Assembly: GCF_001012825.1 (NCBI RefSeq) | Contig: NZ_LCZJ02000025.1 | Coordinates: forward strand, 113,283-154,423 | Source of the DNA: Paenibacillus etheri | GTDB lineage: Bacteria > Bacillota > Bacilli > Paenibacillales > Paenibacillaceae | Length of the DNA: 41,141 bases | Reading direction: 5' to 3' | Part shown: positions 35,366-41,141 of the stretch, piece by piece | How positions within the stretch are numbered: position 1 is the first letter of the stretch | How the letters are laid out: each line of letters opens with the position of its first letter | Made by a program: the position numbers and the translations under genes | Notes under the pieces: model-generated | The model's input: the letters and a program-made list of their open reading frames with translations, nothing else | What the model was told of the DNA's origin: nothing | Databases searched by the model: none

Positions 35366-36436
35366 TTAACAACCAAAGGGTATATATTCTCCATTGAATT
35401 GATAATGGTAGCCGTTGTCTATTCGGACATATCCGAGTATACAATGATCTCTATCCCTAAATAAGACACTAGAGCAGTTTTTATTGTCTATATTACCTTC
35501 AGCAATCAAAATTTTATTGTCTTCACAAGCTAAAACAATTCCGATATGATCGTGAGAATTATCGGAGAGAAGCTTCTCGAAAATAACAATATCACCACGT
35601 GACGGATTGAATTCTTCTTGTTTGGCGTCATAGAAAAATCTAGTTTCGGGCAGCTGAGCCCAATCCAACCACGCACCAACCCCAGCTAGCCGATACATGC
35701 GGTTAGGATATCGAATTGGAAGAAGTATTCCAACCTGCATACAGCAGTAGTATACAAATGCAGCACACCAATTACCTTCTAGCACTTTATAGATCTCAGA
35801 GTCCGGCCAATACTTGCAAATTTCACGATAACGTTCATTTTCAGGTACTCCGATAATATTTTGCCCTGCAAGCTTTTCCGCAAAATCAGCCAGCATAAGT
35901 CGTCTGTCTTTAGATTTTCTATTTAATGCTTCCGCATCGACGTTAGATTCCATATCTACATTTTCCTCCGGAATCCCTAATTCAATAAATACATTTTGTA
36001 GTCTATGTATATCTGTCTTAAGAAAATTGTTACCTGTCTTTTGAAAGTACGTCTGCAATAAAATAGCATCTTTAATAACTTCCTCATCTGGTCCATGAAC
36101 TCGATGTCTATCTTCTTGATAAAAGATTGATCTAAGAATGACTGACATCTCTTCGTCGGTAAAAACTTGAGTGCTACGTATTATAGGTCTTACCGCGTCT
36201 GCACTGTTGTGGCCAGGAAAGGTATTAATTCCAGTTTTATAGAAGTAAAAATCGTGAAGCACCCCCGCGATCGCAGCGATTTCCGAATCTTGTCCTCTTC
36301 TCATAGCGAGCATCGAAGCGAAGGTCGAAACCCCAGAAAGCTGAGCCCAAGCTCTCTGATTCTTGAAGTTACTCTGCATTTCATAAACAAGGGATCGAAC
36401 AATTTCAAGTCGCTTAGATTTCTTCTCACATATCAT
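35366..36436 (-). CDS. Fusion of an HD domain and a CHAP amidase domain
   Basis: 356 residues from ATG 36436, with GGGGAGGGGG upstream. Residues about 10-200 form an HD-type metal-dependent phosphohydrolase: IAAIAGVLHDFYFYKTGINT supplies the HD pair, followed by His in FPGHNSADAV and helices through YQEDRHRVHGPDEE. Residues about 215-350 are a CHAP (NlpC/P60-like) domain: catalytic Cys in EGNWCAAFVYYCCMQVGI, His in DNSHDHIGIVLACED, then ILIAEGN. CHAP domains normally cut peptidoglycan or amides outside the cell, yet no signal peptide is visible. Joining the two in a cytosolic protein is unusual; substrate not predictable. Confidence 0.8.
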   Translation of the reverse strand: MICEKKSKRLEIVRSLVYEMQSNFKNQRAWAQLSGVSTFASMLAMRRGQDSEIAAIAGVLHDFYFYKTGINTFPGHNSADAVRPIIRSTQVFTDEEMSVILRSIFYQEDRHRVHGPDEEVIKDAILLQTYFQKTGNNFLKTDIHRLQNVFIELGIPEENVDMESNVDAEALNRKSKDRRLMLADFAEKLAGQNIIGVPENERYREICKYWPDSEIYKVLEGNWCAAFVYYCCMQVGILLPIRYPNRMYRLAGVGAWLDWAQLPETRFFYDAKQEEFNPSRGDIVIFEKLLSDNSHDHIGIVLACEDNKILIAEGNIDNKNCSSVLFRDRDHCILGYVRIDNGYHYQFNGEYIPFGC

Positions 36437-36504
36437 AATTAATTTCCCCCTCCCCAAACTAACACAGGCTTATGCCCGTAGACTCTCTGTTCTCATAAAG
36501 CTCT

Positions 36505-36528
36505 CGTTCCCCGTTATGGATAGTTGAA
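36505..36528. repeat. Dispersed intergenic motif, copy B
   Basis: CGTTCCCCGTTATGGATAGT followed by TGAA, between the HD-CHAP and HAD genes. It shares CGTTCCCCGTTA with 37452-37471. Confidence 0.35.
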
Positions 36529-37305
36529 TTATATTATTCCGAACTGGGTCAAAGCATAGTGTACACCATCTTTGCTTGCTTTTTTGGTAACGAAATCTGC
36601 TTTTCGCTTAAGCTTTTCATCACCATTTCCCATAGCAATCCCCAAACCAACAAACTCTAACATATCCAAATCGTTTCCACCATCTCCAAATGCAATTGAG
36701 TTGCAAACGTCAATTTTGTAATAATCCAGCACTCTTTTGATAGCTTGCGATTTAGATACAATGTGAGTTTCAAGAACATTCATTACATAATCATGGAAAC
36801 GTACAAACTGAAGTTGCGGAAAGTTGCCAATAAATTTTTCAGCTTCACTCTCATCAGCATACAAACATATACAGTAAATCTCCTCTGGAAGTGTGTTTAA
36901 TTTGCTTGGATAATCGATAAGACCAAGGGTCTCTGCTAGAGCACTTCTAACACGTTTTTCTTCTACTCCAATACCGTTCATTGAAATCGAATCTGTAAAA
37001 TAGGAAATACCGTGTCCATGTAACTCAGCAAAACTCGACAGTTCATGAGCAGTCTTTTGAGATATTACAGACTTATAAATAACTTCGCTATGGTTTTTCA
37101 CAAGAGCCCCATTAGATGAGATTAATGTATCAATACCTAGTGCAACTAGTTCTTCACATAAACTATGCGGTCTCCCTGTTGCAACTACGACCTTAATGCC
37201 TTCTTCATGAAGTCTCTTAATCGCCACTTTTGTACTATTAGGAATTACTCTATCCACTTCACTGTATAACGTACCATCAACATCAAAAAATACTATTTCG
37301 TACAT
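36529..37305 (-). CDS. Cof-type HAD-IIB phosphatase
   Basis: 258 residues from ATG 37305 (MYEIVFFDVDGTLYSEVDRV); GGGGG lies 12 bases upstream, and the longer in-frame reading from 37353 adds an unlikely basic leader. HAD motifs: nucleophile Asp in FFDVDGTLY, motif II in VVATGRPHSL/ISSNGA, motif III Lys in SKSQAIKRVL, motif IV in IAFGDGGNDLDMLEFVGLGI. The C2-type cap lies between about 85 and 185. Mg-dependent phosphatase of sugar phosphates or flavin-related phosphates (family knowledge); specific substrate unknown. Confidence 0.9.
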   Translation of the reverse strand: MYEIVFFDVDGTLYSEVDRVIPNSTKVAIKRLHEEGIKVVVATGRPHSLCEELVALGIDTLISSNGALVKNHSEVIYKSVISQKTAHELSSFAELHGHGISYFTDSISMNGIGVEEKRVRSALAETLGLIDYPSKLNTLPEEIYCICLYADESEAEKFIGNFPQLQFVRFHDYVMNVLETHIVSKSQAIKRVLDYYKIDVCNSIAFGDGGNDLDMLEFVGLGIAMGNGDEKLKRKADFVTKKASKDGVHYALTQFGII

Positions 37306-37451
37306 TCTGCACGAATTCCCCCTATTTAATAAAACACTTATTTTACTATACACAATACGTTACGCCCTAGTATAATTCCACGTCTAGTTTAACTATCCGA
37401 GCTTTTTTGCCCTAGCAGTAAAACAAAAAAACTGCTGAAGTAAACACTTTT

Positions 37452-37471
37452 CCATTAACGTTCCCCGTTAG
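37452..37471. repeat. Dispersed intergenic motif, copy C
   Basis: CCATTAACGTTCCCCGTTAG, 18 of 20 bases identical to 23356-23375. The 37306-37618 gap otherwise holds a TTTAACTATCC stretch (about 37386) and the terminator at 37541-37570. Confidence 0.4.
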
Positions 37472-37540
37472 CCATTCATGCATCCTCTGCAATGCACCAC
37501 AGAGCATGAAAGTTGACCCGTTCTTTCATGGTAGTTGAAC

Positions 37541-37570
37541 AAATAAAAAACGGCTGCCGAAGCAACCGCT
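37541..37570 (-). terminator. Terminator of the NmrA-like/membrane protein operon
   Basis: Minus strand AGCGGTTGC-TTCG-GCAGCCGTT (37570-37549) followed by TTTT; 9 bp with G-U pairs and a stable TTCG tetraloop. Confidence 0.85.
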
Positions 37571-37618
37571 ATTCCAATATAGTTCTGACACAAATTTCAA
37601 AATAGGTGGACTCCGCCT

Positions 37619-38485
37619 CTACCTAAAATTTTCTACATACTCATGGAGGAAGGCGTCTAGTGTACGTGGCTCTCTGCCGAGCAAGCGCTTCACAGTGTCA
37701 TTTGGACTTTCTGGCACAACCGTAGACATAGTTTGAATCTCCACAACGTGGTTCGCGAGCCAAGGAGGCATATGCCCGTGTTCGATAAGATTACGGAGTA
37801 GTACTTGGGGTTCCATGTTGATATAACTTATCGGCCGATTAAGCAGGGCGGATAGTTGATTCGCGATCTGGGGATAACTGAAAATCTCCGAACCAGTAAG
37901 CGTATATATTTGACCGGATACCTCGCGGTTAGTCAGAACTTCTGCGGCAACGTCTGCAATATCGCGACAGTCAATGAAGTTACATGGTGAATCACCCATG
38001 GAGCCGAAGAAAATATTTTGGGTAGTGATCGTTGGTGCTAGGCGCATTAAGTTTTGCATGAATGCATAAGGACGCAACACGGTGTGGGTGAGACCCGATT
38101 CCCTCAGCGTTTTCTCAATTTCTTGATGCCAGCCCGCCACTGCTACTGGAGAGCTCTGCTCAAAGGCAGGGCTGGATATTTTTACGATGTGTTTGATTCC
38201 AGATTCGGCGGCAATCTGAATGATTGAAGTTTCCAATTCGATTTGTCTTGGACTGTTGGACATGGCAAGGAAGAGCTGGCTAGCATCTGTAAACGCGCGG
38301 TGCAGCGATGTGGGGTCAGAAGCATCCACAAAAGCGACCTCGATAGTCGATCTGCCTTTTTCTCCGATCTGATCACGCAACTTCTCTGGCTCTCTGCTCA
38401 GCGCCCTCACAGGTATACCAAGATCAACCAGACGTTCCAAAAGCGCACTACCTATCGTACCTGTTGCTCCCATAATAACTATCAT
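37619..38485 (-). CDS. NmrA/SDR-like NAD(P)-binding protein
   Basis: 288 residues, ATG 38485 with AAAAGGAG upstream, placed inside the last codons of the upstream gene (2-base gap), so the genes form an operon. Rossmann motif GATGTIGSALLERLVDLGIP at the N-terminus, VRALSREPEKL, HIVKISSPAF, HTVLRPYAFMQNLMRLAPTI and a C-terminal lobe (YTLTGSEIFSYPQIANQLSA). Atypical SDR of the NmrA/QOR2 type: NAD(P)H-binding redox sensor or quinone/enoyl reductase. It is under the control region that holds the MarR-type palindrome. Confidence 0.9.
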   Translation of the reverse strand: MIVIMGATGTIGSALLERLVDLGIPVRALSREPEKLRDQIGEKGRSTIEVAFVDASDPTSLHRAFTDASQLFLAMSNSPRQIELETSIIQIAAESGIKHIVKISSPAFEQSSPVAVAGWHQEIEKTLRESGLTHTVLRPYAFMQNLMRLAPTITTQNIFFGSMGDSPCNFIDCRDIADVAAEVLTNREVSGQIYTLTGSEIFSYPQIANQLSALLNRPISYINMEPQVLLRNLIEHGHMPPWLANHVVEIQTMSTVVPESPNDTVKRLLGREPRTLDAFLHEYVENFR

Positions 38486-38487
38486 TT

Positions 38488-38991
38488 TTATCTTCTCCTT
38501 TTAGATGAAAAATTAGTTGTGACGACAAGACGCCAACGCCATGTCACTATCGTGCTTGCTATGAATCCAGACAACGGGAAATCAATCCAGACACGATCGA
38601 CCCAGGCCAAGTGATTACCCGGAATCATAAATTCTAGTAACACAGATGTCACCCATGCGGCGTATAGACCCAACGAGGACCCGACCAATGCGAACCCCCC
38701 TACAACAACCAAGTGAGGTGCACCGATGACCCATCGCATATGGCCCACTCGGCTGCGCAACAAGAGGCCAATCATCAAGGCCATCAAGGCCGATGCACCG
38801 CCGATTGTGGTCAATGCTCCTATTAGAAGCCCCCTATCAGCAGTAACCAATCCCCCGATACCTGCCATGATGGCAGGAGCAGCATAGGCCATTACAACTT
38901 CACGCCACAGTACAAAAGTCTTTTTCTTGGAACCAGCAGCCTTGATGCCATAAACATCATCTGTCTGATTCGAGTATTTCATCTGGTTCAT
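38488..38991 (-). CDS. Small polytopic membrane protein, unknown family
   Basis: 167 residues, ATG 38991 after AAAGGAG. Four to five hydrophobic segments (VMAYAAPAIMAGIGGLVTA, LLIGALTTIGGASALMALMI, WVIGAPHLVVVGGFALVGSS, LYAAWVTSVLLEFMI, and a last one near FPLSGFIASTIVTW) and a basic tail. First gene of the operon with the NmrA-like protein. Composition is GC-richer than neighbouring minus-strand genes, suggesting separate ancestry. Function not assigned. Confidence 0.75.
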   Translation of the reverse strand: MNQMKYSNQTDDVYGIKAAGSKKKTFVLWREVVMAYAAPAIMAGIGGLVTADRGLLIGALTTIGGASALMALMIGLLLRSRVGHMRWVIGAPHLVVVGGFALVGSSLGLYAAWVTSVLLEFMIPGNHLAWVDRVWIDFPLSGFIASTIVTWRWRLVVTTNFSSKRRR

Positions 38992-39041
38992 TTAGTTGCT
39001 CCTTTCTTCTTTGAAGTAGTTCAATGATTGTGTTCAGCGAG

Positions 39042-39065
39042 ATATAATTAGGTGCCTAACTATAT
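39042..39065. promoter_or_regulatory. MarR-type palindromic operator upstream of the 38991 operon
   Basis: Arms ATATAATTAGG (39042-39052) and CCTAACTATAT (39055-39065) around TG, one mismatched pair, just upstream of the membrane-protein gene in its likely promoter. The same half-sites recur in the marR promoter at about 39671-39692, so one repressor probably binds both. Confidence 0.65.
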
Positions 39066-39070
39066 AAGAG

Positions 39071-39096
39071 TAAAAATAGGCTAGCTTCACTAGCCC
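39071..39096 (-). terminator. Terminator after the marR-like gene
   Basis: Minus strand GGCTAG-TGAAG-CTAGCC (39095-39079) then TATTTTTA. It separates the regulator from the operon promoter beyond it. Confidence 0.8.
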
Positions 39097-39099
39097 ATT

Positions 39100-39666
39100 C
39101 TACTCATTACTGATGTTTCCCTTTGGTTTCGAGCCTAGTTCGCCCGTAAGTGCTGAGATGCCTTGTGTAACTCGGTCTAGCAAGTCGAGAAATACGCTTC
39201 GCTCATCGATATTGAGTAAGCCCACCATCGCTTCCAGCCGAGCGAAATGCTCAGGAGCCATTTCACGGAGCTTCTTCGCTCCTTCTTCCGTCAAAATGAC
39301 CGTTCTCTGACGGCCATCTTCTGAGGTTGCTCGACGAGATACTAGGCCGTCTCGTTCAAGAATGTCGATAAGACCAGTCACTGTAGCACGTGTAACGCCT
39401 AGATGCTCCGCTAATTGTGAAGGCAACTCTTCTCCTTCGTTATCTTCAAGATCTGCCAATAAACGATATCGCCCTGTTGATAAACCGAATCTAGAGAAAT
39501 GAATCTCCGAGGCATGTCCAAGCTTGGCTCCCGCTGCCATTAGCCTAGACGCGACGAGTATAGCCTGTGCGTCTATGTCTAGGTTATAGCGATCAATCTG
39601 ACGCTTGGATTGTACAAGCGAGGGAATAGCTTCAATGTCATTTATTTTTTTATTATTGTTGTTCAT
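39100..39666 (-). CDS. MarR-family transcriptional regulator
   Basis: About 188 residues. Winged helix: HFSRFGLSTGRYRLLADLED, then QLAEHLGVTRATVTGLIDIL and ERDGLVSRRATSEDGRQRTV with the typical DxR beta-wing; long dimerisation helices at both ends. ATG 39666 (MNNNNKKIND) is taken as the start because the promoter -10 ends at 39673 and transcription should begin at about this A; ATG 39672 would add two residues. No Shine-Dalgarno is present, so the message appears leaderless. Likely represses itself and the downstream membrane/NmrA-like operon; MarR ligands are usually phenolics or oxidants. Confidence 0.9.
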   Translation of the reverse strand: MNNNNKKINDIEAIPSLVQSKRQIDRYNLDIDAQAILVASRLMAAGAKLGHASEIHFSRFGLSTGRYRLLADLEDNEGEELPSQLAEHLGVTRATVTGLIDILERDGLVSRRATSEDGRQRTVILTEEGAKKLREMAPEHFARLEAMVGLLNIDERSVFLDLLDRVTQGISALTGELGSKPKGNISNE

Positions 39667-39672
39667 AAACAT

Positions 39673-39701
39673 AGTATGGTCCCTAATTACTTTTGTGTCA
39701 A
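39673..39701 (-). promoter_or_regulatory. Promoter of the marR-like gene
   Basis: Minus strand TTGACA (39701-39696), 17-base spacer, CATACT (39678-39673). The spacer and -10 contain AATTAGG-GA-CCATACTA, a degenerate copy of the 39042-39065 operator (17 of 24 positions agree by eye), consistent with autorepression. Confidence 0.75.
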
Positions 39702-39723
39702 CATATTTTTATAACACAACTCA

Positions 39724-39938
39724 TTATTTCTCCCATAGCTCGACCAGCCTACCTTCAGGATCTTCAATCCAAATAAACTTTCCAAATTCGCTAATCTCTT
39801 TTTTCCATTTCCTAATTGGGGTTTTATCACAGTCCCATTCCAATTTTCTATTTCAATCTTCAACACCTCACTGTACCATTTTTTTACACCCTCAAGATTC
39901 TTAGTTCTCCAAAATATTCCTCCAAAACCTTTTATCAT
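39724..39938 (-). pseudogene. VOC/glyoxalase-family remnant
   Basis: ATG 39938 reads MIKGFGGIFWRTKNLEGVKK then WYSEVLKIEIENWNGTVI, the first beta-alpha-beta of a vicinal-oxygen-chelate protein. A frame change then gives EISEFGKFIWIEDPEGRLVE then LWEK to TAA 39724, the last strands including the metal-ligand Glu. Some 45-50 residues between are missing, so an internal deletion with frameshift has killed it. The 274-base gap to the next gene (39939-40212) shows only AACTATCCTGCCC at about 40022. Confidence 0.75.
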
Positions 39939-40212
39939 CGTATCTAACTCCTGTCTGTCATCAAATTTTCACCTATCAATTTACATTAGATATTCGAGAT
40001 TTAAATTTAAGTTCCTTTTCCAACTATCCTGCCCATTAATTTAACAGAATACTGTATGGAATATTTTAGGTGGATAGATTCATAGAAAAATGGTACATTA
40101 TTTTGGAATCAACAGCGAAGCCTGTTCGTGTTCGATATGTGTTATTGGGATACCACGCAAGTCGGGATATACGTTTAAACTCATATTAATTATATTGGGA
40201 GATGGTACCGGC

Positions 40213-41025
40213 ATGGACAAGAATTCTGGTTATAGAACAAACGTTATAGGCGCTGGTGAAGTTGGCGTCGCTTTCTCGGTCGACATGGATAAGTATGTTA
40301 TTCATGAAACAAACAGCTTATTTTGGGATACAAAAGGAAATGATGTTTTAGGAGCAACCGCACTTCCTTTATATGGAGCATTTGTCTCAGAAGAAAAATG
40401 TCAACTTTTTGGCAATGTCTCAGGAAAAAAGGTGCTTGAGATAGGCTGTGGAAGCGGTCAATCTTTGCAATATCACGGGGAACGCAAAGCATCTGAACTA
40501 TGGGGTATGGATCTATCAGAAAACCAAATCGAAAAGACAAGACAATATTTGACGGCGTGTGGTCTTTCAGCAAAATTAATCTGTTCTCCCATGGAAGAAG
40601 AATGTGGCATACCTGAGGATTATTTTGACTTTGTTTATTCGATTTATGCCATAGGCTGGACAACCGATCTTGAGGGTACTTTTAGCAGAATTGCATCTTA
40701 CCTAAAAAAAGACGGCGTATTTATTTTCAGTTGGTCTCATCCTATACATAAATGTGTTGTTGCTGAAAATGATATGCTTATTTTTAAAAAATGTTATTTC
40801 GATGAATCTTGGTATTCGGTTTCTCTTGACGAAAGTACGCTAACATTATCGGACCGTAAACTATCAACTTATGTGAATGCGCTCTCAAAAGCGGGATTTG
40901 TCATTGAACAAATGATTGAGGAAACTGAAGATGAAATCATGCAATCGCGGGACGATAACGACGATTTTGCAAAAAAAGCTAAGATGCTTCCTGTAACTTT
41001 TGTAATCAAAGCAAGAAAACTATAG
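40213..41025 (+). CDS. Class I SAM-dependent methyltransferase
   Basis: About 270 residues from ATG 40213, with GGGAG about 11 bases upstream. The conserved protein seems to begin at MDKYVIHETNSLFWDTKGND (ATG 40285), but no ribosome site precedes it, and an ORF also reaches back to 40090. SAM motif I VLEIGCGSGQSLQYHGE, motif II ELWGMDLSENQIEKTRQYL, motif III ICSPMEEECGIPEDYFDFVY, and post-motif GVFIFSWSHPIHKC. Small-molecule methyltransferase, substrate unknown. The N-terminal 25 residues look unlike the family and may come from a fused flank. After the stop, 41026-41141 holds no gene. Confidence 0.85.
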   Translation: MDKNSGYRTNVIGAGEVGVAFSVDMDKYVIHETNSLFWDTKGNDVLGATALPLYGAFVSEEKCQLFGNVSGKKVLEIGCGSGQSLQYHGERKASELWGMDLSENQIEKTRQYLTACGLSAKLICSPMEEECGIPEDYFDFVYSIYAIGWTTDLEGTFSRIASYLKKDGVFIFSWSHPIHKCVVAENDMLIFKKCYFDESWYSVSLDESTLTLSDRKLSTYVNALSKAGFVIEQMIEETEDEIMQSRDDNDDFAKKAKMLPVTFVIKARKL

Positions 41026-41141
41026 TTAGTAGTTGAAAATAAATGCCCGTTAGAATTCCTGTAGAATGAATAATTTGGCCTTTGTACAAAAAAGAGCACC
41101 TCTGTAACATGGGAGTTGGAACGGGTCTACAGCCCTTTTAA

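Noticed and set aside
35250-35444. Minus-strand 64-residue ORF
   Set aside because: Mostly an out-of-frame reading of the HD-CHAP 3' end; no homology or ribosome site.

Overview
This window looks like the chromosome of a Paenibacillus-like, spore-former-type Firmicute (Bacillales). That assignment is inferred from S-layer-homology (SLH) wall anchors, strong GGAGG ribosome sites with frequent TTG/GTG starts, a 7TM-DISM hybrid kinase with two kinase modules, WYL and LytTR regulators, a KtrB-type potassium channel subunit and IS110-family elements. No rRNA, tRNA or CRISPR array is visible.

Layout. 1-3400: the N-terminal part of a secreted SLH protein (minus strand, running off the left edge through a 39-bp tandem repeat), divergent from an OmpR-family response regulator/histidine kinase pair; a perfect 11-bp direct repeat between them is a likely operator. 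3430-9150: a large uncharacterised protein, a dead DNA-alkylation-repair-like gene and a 1052-residue hybrid kinase. 9240-11910: a membrane protein with a tiny overlapping upstream ORF, then a frameshifted glucosaminidase (GH73-like) operon. 12040-18300: three non-identical serine beta-lactamase/DD-peptidase-fold hydrolases, one carrying SLH domains, with a HAAS/DUF1700-like membrane protein between them. 18390-20450: an AgrC/AgrA-like (GHKL kinase plus LytTR regulator) pair with no visible peptide or processing gene. 20470-23390: a gene graveyard around an intact ktrB: ankyrin-repeat remnant, a ktrA start joined to an antiporter tail, and an ABC exporter collapsed by two deletions. 23390-24105: an M24 peptidase-like protein.

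24180-32035 is the mobile region: two copies of one IS110 element in direct orientation (a truncated copy and a nearly intact one) flank an alpha/beta-hydrolase/YdeI/WYL-regulator cassette; remnants of a second IS110-type element follow, with a small secreted protein between them. Both IS110 types have a long non-coding leader where members of this family encode bridge RNA.

32150-41141 is accessory single-gene territory: two GNAT acetyltransferases, two SAM methyltransferases, a carboxypeptidase-regulatory-like protein, an unusual HD-CHAP fusion, a Cof-type HAD phosphatase, and a MarR-controlled unit (marR-like gene, membrane protein, NmrA-like NAD(P)-binding protein) in which the same palindrome appears at both promoters.

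The clearest theme is reductive decay: at least nine broken genes are visible, several reconstructable codon by codon across frameshifts. I found no convincing wholly new multi-gene system. The best leads are the IS110 non-coding leaders with a guide-like motif, the response regulator with no conventional start codon, the HD-CHAP fusion, the leaderless marR-like gene, and the 31-residue ORF overlapping a membrane gene. Start sites, promoters and operators are read by eye; family names come from motif recognition, not database searches.
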